Source: Mycobacterium sp. ST-F2
Lineage (GTDB): Bacteria; Actinomycetota; Actinomycetes; Mycobacteriales; Mycobacteriaceae
Length of the DNA stretch: 35,216 bases
NCBI RefSeq assembly: GCF_001905655.1
Contig: NZ_JMHT01000098.1
Location: 1 to 35,216, forward strand
Direction of reading: 5' to 3'
Below, in pieces: positions 1 to 8,897 of this stretch. The translations under genes were made by a program, and so were the position numbers. Within the stretch, counting starts at the first letter, position 1, and each line of letters starts with the position of its first letter. The notes beneath the pieces are model-generated. The model ran no database searches and was not told the DNA's origin. It saw nothing but the letters and a program-made list of their open reading frames with translations.

Positions 1-770
1 CGCTCCGCCGCCGAGGACACCCGAGCCGCCGGAACCACCGTTGCCGGCGTCGCCACCGATACCGCCCTTGCCGCCGTTGCCGGACTTGGTGCCACCCGCT
101 CCGCCGTTGCCGCCGGCGCCGCCGTTGCCGCCGTTGGGCCCGCTTTCACCAAGTGCCGCAAGACCATTGGCGCCGTTACCGCCGGTGCCACCAGCGCCGC
201 CGCTGCCGCCGTTGCCGGCGGTGCCGCCGGTACCACCGTTGCCACCGGCGCCGCCGTTGCCCGCGATGCCGATGGCGGTGATGGTGTCGAAGCCGTTGCC
301 GCCCTTGCCGCCGTTACCGCCGTTGGCGCTGGCGTTGCCGGTTGCGGCCTGTTTCTTCCCGCTGCTGTTGAAGCCGCCGGCACCCGCGGTGCCGGCGTTG
401 CCGCCGTTTCCGCCCTTGCCGCCGTCGGGGATCAACGACGAACTGCCGTCGGAGCCATCGCCACCGTGACCGCCGGCACCGGCTGCGCCGCCGTTTCCAC
501 CGAGGCCGCCTCTGCTGGCGATGAACCCGTGCTTGCCGCCGTTGCCGCCGACTCCGCCGACGCCGCCATGGCCGCCGTTTCCGCCGCCGCCGAGCGCTCC
601 GCCGCCCAGGACGCCCGAGCCGCCGTTTCCGCCGCTACCGGCGTTTCCGCCGACGCCGCCCTTGCCGCCGTTGCCGAAGATGCGGCCACCGCGACCACCG
701 TCGCCACCGTCGGCGCCGTTCTGTCCGTCGCCGCCGTTCTGACCCAGTACGGCAAGGCCATTGGCGCCGT
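1..770 (-). repeat. 594-base internal duplication inside the PGRS region
   Basis: Two landmark stretches recur at the same distance. The GVLGGGA codons at 1-24 recur at 595-618, and the NGLA codons at about 158-177 recur at 752-771. Both offsets are 594 bases, which is 198 codons. The segment 1-176 therefore looks like a diverged copy of 595-770, and the frame is kept. The remainder of the first copy lies off the window. Confidence 0.65.
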
Positions 771-2139
771 CAGCGCCGTTGCCTCCCTTGCCGCCGGCGC
801 CGCCGTGGCCGATCCCGCCGGCGCTGCCGCCGTTGCCGCCGGCGGTCGGGGTGAAGATGCCGAAGCCCGAGTACCCGTTGCCGCCCTTGCCGCCGTTGCC
901 GAAGCCGCGGGCGTCGCCACCCTTACCGCCCTCGATGCCGGGGAGGCCGCTCGAGTAGCCGTCGCCGCCGTCGCCGAACCACAGGCCGCCGCGGCCGCCG
1001 TCTTTGGTGATCAGGTTTCCGTCGGCGCCGTTGCCGATCAGATATTGCCCGGCAAGCAGGTTGATCCCGGTGTCGACCACGAAGCCGAGCGGGCTGTTGA
1101 TCCAGCTCTGGACGCCGAAGTGCACGTTCCCGTAGATCCAGTTCAGGACCAGCTGGGTCGGGTCGACGAATGTCGGGAAGGTGACGTTGGGCAGGGCCAG
1201 CGGCGGGATGCCGGCGAGGGGAGCGGGCGCGGCCACCGGGGCCGCGGCAGCCAGGGGGTTGGGCGCCGCCGGGGCGGCGGCCACTGCGGCCGGGGAGGCC
1301 GCGGAGTGCAGTTGCACTCGCTTGGCGGCGATGCCGTATTCGGTCTGCCGGCGCACCCACGCCATGACGGCCCAGACGCCGGGCATCTGGTCGGGGGTGG
1401 TCGGCGAGTGGGGGACCAGGATGGCGCCCAGGTTGATTGCCGACAGCATGCCGGTGATCGGGTTGAACGTCTTGGTCGTGGGGGCCGTCGTCACCGGGAC
1501 GGTATCTGGTGCCGTCGGTGTGGACGGGGTCGTCGCGCCGGTGGGGACGGTCGGCGTGGTCGGGGTCTGGTTGCCTGCCGCGGCGTCCGGTTCGGTGGCG
1601 CCTGCGACCGCGCCGGTGGGCGTCTGCGTGGAGCCGACGGCAGCGGTGGACTTCGCCTTGTCGGCGGCGTCGGGCTTCTGGACGGTCGTTGACCGCGTAC
1701 CCCGCGAATGACGGGCCGACGGGGTGCCCGAGTCGTTGTCAGTGCTGGGGCCGGCGTGTCTCGGCCGGGCACCTCGACCGATATCGTTCAAAGCTTTTCG
1801 GGCGTCGTCCGCGTACTGGCGCATGCGGTCCTGCGCCTGCTGACGCGGGGAGCGCGGGGTGTCGGTCGTGGTGCCCGGGTCCGTCGTCTCACCGGACGCC
1901 GGCTTGGTCGAAGGCTTGGGCTTGGGCGAGTTCTTGGTCTTGCCATCGCTGGCCCCGGAGGCACTCTCGGTGTTGACGAGCCTGATGTCCGCGGTCACCG
2001 ACTGCATCGTCGGAGAATCGGGCCCCAACAGCAGCATCACCCCCGCACTGGCGAACGCCGCACCCGTCAATCCCGCAGCCGCAAGCGGCTTGGCGGAGCT
2101 CCACCAGGTATTGGTGCCCACTGCCCTGTGCTTAGCCAC
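1..2139 (-). CDS. PGRS-type Gly/Asn-rich surface protein without a PE domain (3' end off window)
   Basis: The minus-strand frame from GTG at 2139 stays open for 713 codons to the window edge, so the C-terminus is missing. GAGGAGG sits just upstream of the GTG. Residues 1-17 are basic and polar, and residues 18-39 form one hydrophobic segment (signal peptide or anchor). Residues about 45-250 are a Ser/Thr/Pro/Lys-rich linker, followed by an Ala/Pro-rich stretch. From about residue 367 (LIGNGADG) onward the protein is GGxGGN-type repeat, the composition of mycobacterial PGRS domains. The PE_PGRS family joins its PE part to the repeat with a similar LIGNG motif, but no PE domain is visible here. 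Likely a cell-wall or surface protein; function unknown. Glycine-rich readings in other frames of this segment are shadows. Sure of the frame and repeat class, less sure of export. Confidence 0.85.
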   Translation of the reverse strand, partial: MAKHRAVGTNTWWSSAKPLAAAGLTGAAFASAGVMLLLGPDSPTMQSVTADIRLVNTESASGASDGKTKNSPKPKPSTKPASGETTDPGTTTDTPRSPRQQAQDRMRQYADDARKALNDIGRGARPRHAGPSTDNDSGTPSARHSRGTRSTTVQKPDAADKAKSTAAVGSTQTPTGAVAGATEPDAAAGNQTPTTPTVPTGATTPSTPTAPDTVPVTTAPTTKTFNPITGMLSAINLGAILVPHSPTTPDQMPGVWAVMAWVRRQTEYGIAAKRVQLHSAASPAAVAAAPAAPNPLAAAAPVAAPAPLAGIPPLALPNVTFPTFVDPTQLVLNWIYGNVHFGVQSWINSPLGFVVDTGINLLAGQYLIGNGADGNLITKDGGRGGLWFGDGGDGYSSGLPGIEGGKGGDARGFGNGGKGGNGYSGFGIFTPTAGGNGGSAGGIGHGGAGGKGGNGADGANGLAVLGQNGGDGQNGADGGDGGRGGRIFGNGGKGGVGGNAGSGGNGGSGVLGGGALGGGGNGGHGGVGGVGGNGGKHGFIASRGGLGGNGGAAGAGGHGGDGSDGSSSLIPDGGKGGNGGNAGTAGAGGFNSSGKKQAATGNASANGGNGGKGGNGFDTITAIGIAGNGGAGGNGGTGGTAGNGGSGGAGGTGGNGANGLAALGESGPNGGNGGAGGNGGAGGTKSGNGGKGGIGGDAGNGGSGGSGVLGGGA

Positions 2140-2830
2140 GATCCTCCTCTGTCGTTTGGTGTGAAATGCAACACCCCCGTTGATAAAACGTGAGGAGACT
2201 AACACCCGTAGTCGAAAGCTGTGAGCTTTCTTGGAGGAAGTGTGTGCGCGTTCATATCGGCCGAAGGTGGCCGTGGAATTTGCTCTCTGCAGCGTGCTCA
2301 CCTGCGGAGAGTCGGTCTCGGGTGGCGCAGTGTGTACGGGACTACCGACTCTGTGGCCAGGTGCTGTGGGGCACTGTGGTATGGAGCTCGAAACGTATTT
2401 AGAACACGTTCACCCTGGCCGAAATGTGGGCGGCGCGGCTTCGGAGGGGGTGCGGCTGCGGTTGGAGGCCAGCAAATGCGCAGTCGATGGTAGCGATGCT
2501 CGACCACGGCTGGGCGGCGATCACAATATATTAGCTACAGTGGTTGTAATTCTTGCTGCGATGTTTGTTGTCAGCGTTCTGTTGGCGGTTGAATTCTCGG
2601 TACTTCGTCAATTTCATGTGGTCACTTTGGCGATAAAAGTCCTGGCAACGACCCTTTATGACTGTTCTTGAAGCGTCGCTACCCAGCACGACGCACGCTA
2701 TGGACGTCGTGCGGAAAGTTTGCTCAGATATTTTCGGAATGAAAGTAGCGTATTTGCCAAAGTGCTTCTCAAGCCATCGAGTGATAGCTACTCTTGAGTG
2801 ATCCACACTCGGGCTAGCGAAGGAGAAATC
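2140..2830. other. AT-rich intergenic gap of about 690 bases
   Basis: No reading frame here has mycobacterial codon use or a ribosome site, and the short frames present look random. Base composition drops visibly below the rest of the window, especially at 2520-2660 and 2700-2800. It must hold the divergent promoters for the PGRS gene (leftward) and the pentapeptide gene (rightward). TACTCT at 2789-2794 is a weak -10 candidate for the latter. A perfect inverted repeat lies at 2686-2712. Nothing else recognisable. Confidence 0.6.
2686..2712. repeat. Inverted repeat GCACGACG-N11-CGTCGTGC
   Basis: Perfect 8-base arms at 2686-2693 and 2705-2712, about 120 bases before the pentapeptide-repeat gene. 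No U-run follows, so an operator or RNA hairpin is more likely than an intrinsic terminator. Function unknown. Confidence 0.4.
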
Positions 2831-3127
2831 ATGTCGATGATCCGTTCAACCGTCCTCTTGGGGGCAACTGTCATCGGTGCCGGCGCCATGGCGCTCATGG
2901 GCGCCACCGCCGCGTCTGCGGATTCGGGGATCAACTTCTCGCCGGGCAACAACGGTCTGCTCAACGGCGGCGCCGGCAACAACGGCGTTCTCAACTTCGG
3001 TTACGGCAACAATGGCATCCTCAACCTGGGCAGCGCCAACACAGGCGTCGCCAACATGGGCAACTGGAGCACCGGTGTCGTCACCGTTGGAGACGGACGC
3101 AACGGCCTGCTGAAGATCGGTTACTGA
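2831..3127 (+). CDS. Small secreted XNXGX pentapeptide-repeat protein
   Basis: 98 residues. The start is ATG 2831, preceded by AAGGAG at 2820-2825; an upstream in-frame ATG lacks a ribosome site. Residues 1-30 form a Sec signal peptide (hydrophobic core 7-24, cleavage after ASA at 28-30). The mature 68 residues are almost wholly repeat. Asn occupies every fifth position from 35 to 75 (nine in a row), and Gly occupies every fifth position from 42 to 97. This is the XNXGX pattern of the Pentapeptide_2 family (PF01469), otherwise known as the MPTR tail of PPE proteins, but here with no PPE domain. The last four units lose Asn (S, T, R, K). The expected fold is a short beta solenoid outside the membrane. 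A terminator hairpin follows. Function unknown. Confidence 0.85.
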   Translation: MSMIRSTVLLGATVIGAGAMALMGATAASADSGINFSPGNNGLLNGGAGNNGVLNFGYGNNGILNLGSANTGVANMGNWSTGVVTVGDGRNGLLKIGY

Positions 3128-3150
3128 CCGCAGCACCCGTCCGACGCGGC

Positions 3151-3195
3151 CCTGTGGGTCTGTGTGAAAGCCCTTGTCGCACAGACCCACGGGGC
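3151..3195. terminator. Hairpin terminator between convergent genes
   Basis: GTGGGTCTGTG at 3154-3164 pairs perfectly with CACAGACCCAC at 3180-3190, and three more pairs (one G-T) extend the base. It is followed by GGGGCTTCTT. It lies between the pentapeptide gene and the leftward SDR gene and probably serves both. Confidence 0.75.
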
Positions 3196-3204
3196 TTCTT
3201 CGTG

Positions 3205-4110
3205 TCAGACCGGGAACGTCACTCCGGTCAGTTCCTCGGACACCGCCCACAGCCGCTGCTGCAGCGCGGTGTCGTGTGACTGGTCGCTCGAACCGACGAC
3301 CTTCGGGTAGCCGGTCTGTTGGAACCGTCCGTCCGGCCCGTAGTACTGGCCGCCGAATGCGGCCGGGTCGGTTGCGGCGCGCAGGGTGGGCAGGGCGCCC
3401 ATGGCGGCGCTCTGGAAAAGCCGTTCGACGACGGGGTTCAAGAATGCGGGCGGCAGGGGCACGTGGCGTGCCAGCTCGGTGTTCGACCTGCCCGGGTGTG
3501 CGGCGAGCGCGACGGTCTCGGCGCCGGTCAGTCGCCGCTGCAGTTCATACGTGAAGAGCAGGTTGGCGAGCTTGGACTGGCCGTAGGCCTCCACCCGGTT
3601 GTAGCGGCGTTCCCACTGCAGATCGTCGAAATGAATGGCGGCACGAATCCGATGGCCCAGGCTGCTGACCGTCACGACGCGGGAGCCGGGCACCGTCAGT
3701 AGCTGATCGAGCAGCAGTCCGGTCAGGGCGAAGTGGCCGAGATGGTTGGTGCCGAACTGCATCTCGAAACCGTCGGCGGTGGTCTGCTTCGGCGTCCACA
3801 TCACGCCGGCGTTGTTGATCAGCAGGTCGATCGCGGGGTATTCGGCCCTCAATTGTTCGGCGGCTTCCCGAACCGACTGCAACGAGCTGAGGTCGAGTTC
3901 CTGAAGGGCGACGTCGGCGTCCGGGGTGGCCTGCCGGATGCGGTCGACGGCTTCCTTGCCTTTGTCGAGATTCCGGACGGCGAGCACGACGTGCGCGCCC
4001 TTGTCGGCGAGGGCGGCGGCGGTCTCGAAACCGAGGCCGGTGTTGGCGCCGGTGATGACGGCGGTACGTCCGGTCTGGTCGGGGATGTTGGCGGTTGTCC
4101 ACTTGGTCAT
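3205..4110 (-). CDS. Short-chain dehydrogenase/reductase (retinol-dehydrogenase-like)
   Basis: 301 residues; GAGGAA lies just before ATG 4110. It has the full classical SDR set: TGANTGLG (about 20-27) for NAD(P) binding, NNAGVM near residue 98, a serine in VTVSSLG, and the catalytic YGQSK near 175. The long form with the YGQSKLAN motif resembles the RDH11/WW-oxidoreductase-like group common in actinobacteria. Substrate cannot be read from sequence. In M. tuberculosis a gene of this family (Rv0439c, from memory) lies beside groEL2, as here. It is divergent from a TetR gene with two palindromes between them, so it is probably the repressed target of that regulator. Confidence 0.9.
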   Translation of the reverse strand: MTKWTTANIPDQTGRTAVITGANTGLGFETAAALADKGAHVVLAVRNLDKGKEAVDRIRQATPDADVALQELDLSSLQSVREAAEQLRAEYPAIDLLINNAGVMWTPKQTTADGFEMQFGTNHLGHFALTGLLLDQLLTVPGSRVVTVSSLGHRIRAAIHFDDLQWERRYNRVEAYGQSKLANLLFTYELQRRLTGAETVALAAHPGRSNTELARHVPLPPAFLNPVVERLFQSAAMGALPTLRAATDPAAFGGQYYGPDGRFQQTGYPKVVGSSDQSHDTALQQRLWAVSEELTGVTFPV

Positions 4111-4136
4111 GACGGTTCCTCGGTAGCCTTGGACTG

Positions 4137-4158
4137 ATCCGGGGCGAGCGCCCCGGAT
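4137..4158. promoter_or_regulatory. Perfect 22-base palindrome, probable TetR operator (site 1)
   Basis: ATCCGGGGCG-AG-CGCCCCGGAT, with 10-base arms and a 2-base centre, in the 99-base gap between the SDR and TetR starts. Size and symmetry suit a TetR dimer site. Confidence 0.65.
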
Positions 4159-4167
4159 GTTTCACAT

Positions 4168-4189
4168 ATCCGGAACGGTCGCCCCGTTT
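4168..4189. promoter_or_regulatory. Diverged second copy of the operator (site 2)
   Basis: Aligned to site 1 without gaps, 16 of 22 bases match, including ATCCGG on the left and CGCCCCG on the right. It begins 31 bases after site 1, close to three helical turns, so both dimers would sit on the same DNA face. It adjoins the AT-rich stretch TTTAATTT, a plausible TetR-gene -10 region. Confidence 0.5.
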
Positions 4190-4209
4190 AATTTGTTCCC
4201 GGGAGCGTG

Positions 4210-4773
4210 ATGATCTGCAAACCGAAGCGTCCGCTGCGTGCCGACGCTGCCCGGAACAGGGCGCGCGTGCTGGAAGTGGCGTATCAAACCTTCGCCGAGG
4301 AAGGGCTTTCTGTACCGATCGACGAGATTGCCCGGCGTGCGGGCGTCGGCGCCGGCACCGTTTACCGACACTTCCCGACCAAGGACGATCTCTACCGCGC
4401 GGTGATCGAGGATCGGCTGGACTCTGTCATGGATGCCGGCCGGGCATGTCTGGCGTCGGACGCCCCGGGCGATGCGCTGTTCGACTTCCTGCGCTCGATG
4501 GTTCGGTGGGGCGAAACCGATCAGGGTCTGGTCGACGCGCTCGCCGGTCTCGGCATCGACGTCAACGCCTTGGTGCCCGATGTCGAAGAGGAATTCCTGG
4601 CGCTGCTCGGCCGGCTGCTGGCAGCCGCCCAGGGGGCCGGCGCCGTGCGTGCGGACGTCACGGCCTCCGATGTGAAGACGCTGCTCGTGGCGGCGAACGC
4701 CGCGCAGCGCTACAACGCCGACGCCGCCGATCGGGTGGTCGAGTTGATGATGGATGGATTACGGCCGCGCTGA
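4210..4773 (+). CDS. TetR/AcrR-family transcriptional regulator
   Basis: 187 residues from ATG 4210. GGGAG at 4201-4205 is spaced correctly for this ATG and too close to the GTG at 4207. Residues about 15-60 are a typical TetR helix-turn-helix (FAEEGLSVPIDEIARRAGVG, then the GTVYRHFPTKDDLY recognition helix region). The C-terminal part is a divergent all-helical ligand domain that ends near VVELMMDGLRP. It probably represses itself and the divergent SDR through the two palindromes. The inducer is unknown. The next gene converges, with 14 bases between stops. Confidence 0.9.
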   Translation: MICKPKRPLRADAARNRARVLEVAYQTFAEEGLSVPIDEIARRAGVGAGTVYRHFPTKDDLYRAVIEDRLDSVMDAGRACLASDAPGDALFDFLRSMVRWGETDQGLVDALAGLGIDVNALVPDVEEEFLALLGRLLAAAQGAGAVRADVTASDVKTLLVAANAAQRYNADAADRVVELMMDGLRPR

Positions 4774-4787
4774 CGGCGCGGACATCG

Positions 4788-5618
4788 TCACATGGTCGTT
4801 TTGATACTGGCCACCTGGTCGGCCACGCGATCGAGGACCTCGATGTTGCGCCGCACGTCGCGGCTCTCGTGCTCGGCGATCGCGTCGAACGCCTCCTGTG
4901 ACAGGCCACTGAAAAGCGTGGTGGTCGTGATGGACACCATGTTGTCCTGCACTTCGGAAGGCAACAGGTTCCTCGTACCCGGATAGAGCTCCAGCGCCTT
5001 CACGAACATCCAGGCCCCCTCGCGCATCCACGTGATGGCCGGGCCGATGAGCCGGGCCTCATCGCCGGGGACGGCGTCGAGGAAGTCTTTCAACCCGGGC
5101 GAAATCTCCTCGACCCTGGCGAGCATGTCGTGCGTTTGACTCGCCAGGACGGCGTTCACCGCAAGGAAGTCGTTACGCACCCTGTTGACGTCCGTACTGC
5201 TGGTGAGCACGTTGACCGCCATGGCGAGGTCGTACAGGACGTGCGCGTTGATCCCGGCCTGAATGTGTTGAACGATGACTGGTTCGTCTTTGTCGAGCTG
5301 CTCAAACGCTGCTAGCCACGACTTGCTCAGAGTGGCTTCGTCCGGTCGGAAGAACGCGTTGACTGCCGTCAGATAGCGGGTGGCGAAGAGCTCGGCGAGC
5401 TTGCCCATGCTGTCCGCATCCTCGAATACGCCGTCGTCGGCCGCCTGTTTGAGGGCGAGCGTGGTGCGCTTGTACACAGCGGCGAAGTAGCCGATTCGAT
5501 GCTCGGCCTCTTTCGCCCAGTTGATCAGGTTCTGCAGCTCTTCGGCCGCTTCGTCGAAGCTGCGGGGTTCGCCGAACTTGGGCGGTAAGGATGTGGGCAC
5601 CTGCGTATATTCGCTCAC
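4788..5618 (-). CDS. DUF5995 family protein
   Basis: 276 residues from GTG 5618, preceded by GGAG with a 7-base gap. An in-frame ATG at 5663 would add 15 residues, but it has no ribosome site and lies inside a CIRCE element, so it is less likely. The protein is acidic and predicted all-helical, with no signal peptide or membrane segment. The central motif QAGINAHVLYDLAMAV near residue 125 resembles the conserved N-A-H-x-x-x-D-L core of DUF5995 proteins; an earlier segment with Asp/Glu/Tyr may complete a metal site, but that is a guess. It is divergent from groEL2 and shares its CIRCE-bearing promoter region, so heat or HrcA control is possible. Biochemical role unknown. Confidence 0.75.
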   Translation of the reverse strand: MSEYTQVPTSLPPKFGEPRSFDEAAEELQNLINWAKEAEHRIGYFAAVYKRTTLALKQAADDGVFEDADSMGKLAELFATRYLTAVNAFFRPDEATLSKSWLAAFEQLDKDEPVIVQHIQAGINAHVLYDLAMAVNVLTSSTDVNRVRNDFLAVNAVLASQTHDMLARVEEISPGLKDFLDAVPGDEARLIGPAITWMREGAWMFVKALELYPGTRNLLPSEVQDNMVSITTTTLFSGLSQEAFDAIAEHESRDVRRNIEVLDRVADQVASIKTTM

Positions 5619-5649
5619 AGCGGAGCTCCGGGCAGAGGGATCGCTCAAC

Positions 5650-5676
5650 CTTGCACTCGCCATGGTCGAGTGCTAA
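5650..5676. promoter_or_regulatory. CIRCE element 1 (HrcA operator)
   Basis: CTTGCACTC-N9-GAGTGCTAA. The right arm is perfect to the CIRCE consensus TTAGCACTC-N9-GAGTGCTAA and the left arm matches 7 of 9. HrcA is the known repressor of groE operons through this site. Confidence 0.85.
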
Positions 5677-5684
5677 GAATGCAG

Positions 5685-5711
5685 TTGGCACTCTCGATAG
5701 GTGAGTGCTAG
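5685..5711. promoter_or_regulatory. CIRCE element 2 (HrcA operator)
   Basis: TTGGCACTC-N9-GAGTGCTAG, 8 of 9 matches in each arm. It begins 35 bases after element 1, upstream of a leader of about 110 bases before groEL2. Confidence 0.9.
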
Positions 5712-5822
5712 GTCGGGACAGTGAGGCCGGGGCCGCATCTGCGAGCACAGCCCAGGCCGTCCGTCGCGGGCGCTGCGCCTGACCAAAGACGTGCAATTCC
5801 CAACCGGAGGAATTACTTCGCA

Positions 5823-7448
<1,626 letters not shown>

Positions 7449-7464
7449 GTCCAGCTTTTTCGGG

Positions 7465-7498
7465 AAGGCCCGGTCTCTTCGGAGGCCGGGCCTTTTCT
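7465..7498 (+). terminator. groEL2 intrinsic terminator with cUUCGg loop
   Basis: AAGGCCCGGTCTC at 7465-7477 pairs with GAGGCCGGGCCTT at 7482-7494 (13 pairs, one G-U) around a TTCG loop closed by C-G, and is followed by TTTC. This is a classic strong hairpin 16 bases after the stop. Confidence 0.92.
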
Positions 7499-7554
7499 TG
7501 CGTGACTCTGCCAGCGTTGTCATGGACGTATTTGCGATGGCGGCGCTGACAGCG

Positions 7555-8367
7555 TCACATTGCGATTGCGCCGCGATGTGCACGCCTTCGGATCACCGAC
7601 AGTATGTCCTCGAGTACCACGTCCCAGCGGTACACAACATCCTCATAGGTCAGTCGCATTGTCAGCAGTCCCAAGCTGGTAGCCGCCCTGTCCCTCGTCC
7701 GATCGGCCTGATACTTGGGTTGATGGTTCTCGCGGCCGTCGGTTTCGATGATCAGTCGATCGCCCACCAGAAGGTCGACCCGTCCCACTGTCGGAATGTC
7801 CACTTGTGTTTGTAGGTGGATCCCCAAGGCGCGCAAGCGTAATCGGACCATCGTCTCCAAGCCCGATTCGCTCTTGGGGTCGCATCGTTCGGCCAGGTTC
7901 AGGTGCGCAAGGCGGGATGCCGCCACAATGTCTCGCGCATCGGCCATCTCGATCATCCGCTCGTTCAGCATCGAATCAAGGACCACGATGAGTCCCTCGG
8001 CATCCAGGCAGTTCGCTGCCGAAGCGACCGCGATGTCAACCGGGTCGACCGCGCCGAGGATGGGTGGATCGAGGCGATATGGCTGGCAGGACCGATCGTT
8101 TGGACGGGACAGTCTGGCCCGCTTCGAATACCGGATATGCAAACCGGAATCGGGCACCCAGACGCCGTAGCGGCGCAGCACTGACACACAACCCAGCACA
8201 CCGCCTGCTGCGACTGCGCGGACGACCTGCGGGTTTGCGGACGGGCTGGCATACCAGCCGCGCCGCACCGGCAGCCAACCTTCTGGGCGCGGCATTCCCG
8301 CGGCGCGCAGTTGCACCGCGGAGATCACCCCGCCGTTCGCCGCGGCCAGTTGTTCGATTTCCCCCAT
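7555..8367 (-). CDS. DUF559-type protein with AbiEi-like N-terminal winged helix
   Basis: 270 residues from ATG 8367. Residues 1-60 (IEQLAAANGGVISAVQLRAAG, then RRGWYA) look like the short winged-helix domain of AbiEi-type antitoxins. The C-terminal third has VDLLVGDRLIIETDGREN near residues 200-217 and a later RLTYEDV, the pattern of DUF559/Vsr-like PD-(D/E)xK nuclease-fold domains. Such two-domain proteins are frequent as lone genes in mycobacteria. No AbiEii-like toxin partner lies nearby, so I would not call this a toxin-antitoxin system. Nuclease activity is unproven; the expected lysine is not obvious. It converges on groEL2 past its terminator. Confidence 0.75.
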   Translation of the reverse strand: MGEIEQLAAANGGVISAVQLRAAGMPRPEGWLPVRRGWYASPSANPQVVRAVAAGGVLGCVSVLRRYGVWVPDSGLHIRYSKRARLSRPNDRSCQPYRLDPPILGAVDPVDIAVASAANCLDAEGLIVVLDSMLNERMIEMADARDIVAASRLAHLNLAERCDPKSESGLETMVRLRLRALGIHLQTQVDIPTVGRVDLLVGDRLIIETDGRENHQPKYQADRTRDRAATSLGLLTMRLTYEDVVYRWDVVLEDILSVIRRRAHRGAIAM

Positions 8368-8429
8368 CGCTCAATAGCAGCCGACAATGGTGGTCGACGG
8401 TAGTACCCAATCGTCGGCCTGTGGATAAC

Positions 8430-8780
8430 TCAGATCTGCTTGAGCGAAACGCAGTCGTGGACGCCTTCTGGGCTGCGGTGCAACACCGCACGACTCGGCT
8501 CCACGCGTAGACCCGTGTCAGTGGGTTCGGCGGTTCCGTCGATGATCAGTGAGTAGCCGGTAGGTTCCCGCGGAGGCCACAGCACCGTGACGGCCGAGTG
8601 GGCTTCGGCGTTGCGGAGGGTGGTGCCTCCGAGTGGCTCGATGTGTAGTGCGGCGCCATCGAACACCGGGGTGACAGCCACCGTGTGAGCGCGGAAGTCG
8701 TCACCGACGGTAACGAGGTACGCGAACCCGAAGTCGGCCAGGGTGTCGGCCAGCTGGGCGAGATCCACCTTGACGCTCAT
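8430..8780 (-). CDS. Pyridoxamine-phosphate-oxidase-like FMN split-barrel protein
   Basis: 116 residues from ATG 8780. This start is chosen over an upstream in-frame codon because TATCCT lies exactly 6 bases before it (leaderless pattern) and MSVKVDLAQLAD is a natural family start. The sequence alternates short beta strands (FAYLVTVGDDFRAHTVAVTPVF, ALHIEP, AVTVLWPP, YSLIIDGTAE) as in the small FMN- or F420-binding split-barrel families, with a conserved tryptophan-proline strand. It is likely a small cytosolic flavin-binding or orphan PNPOx-like protein; the cofactor cannot be told. The TPR-MoxR operon starts divergently 117 bases away. Confidence 0.75.
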   Translation of the reverse strand: MSVKVDLAQLADTLADFGFAYLVTVGDDFRAHTVAVTPVFDGAALHIEPLGGTTLRNAEAHSAVTVLWPPREPTGYSLIIDGTAEPTDTGLRVEPSRAVLHRSPEGVHDCVSLKQI

Positions 8781-8786
8781 CTCGTC

Positions 8787-8792
8787 AGGATA
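8787..8792 (-). promoter_or_regulatory. Leaderless-type -10 (TATCCT)
   Basis: TANNNT on the minus strand ending 6 bases before ATG 8780. Confidence 0.55.
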
Positions 8793-8897
8793 GGCGCCGG
8801 TATCGGCCCTGGTGATACCGTCGGGTCGCCGGCGCAAGTCGGCACGGGGAGAGGGGGAGGTTCAATTGGTGACGGTTCTTGACGGTGGATCCACCTC

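Noticed and set aside
466..1692. Ala/Val-rich plus-strand frame of 408 codons in the PGRS region
   Set aside because: GGC-rich repeats read in the other direction give Ala-rich frames; the minus frame has a signal segment, ribosome site and PGRS logic.
2531..2806. 91-codon minus-strand frame in the AT-rich gap
   Set aside because: No ribosome site, codon use unlike the neighbours, and no recognisable feature; probably chance.
7555..8367. AbiE-type toxin-antitoxin system
   Set aside because: Only an AbiEi-like N-terminal domain is seen; no AbiEii nucleotidyltransferase is nearby and the C-terminus is of DUF559 type.
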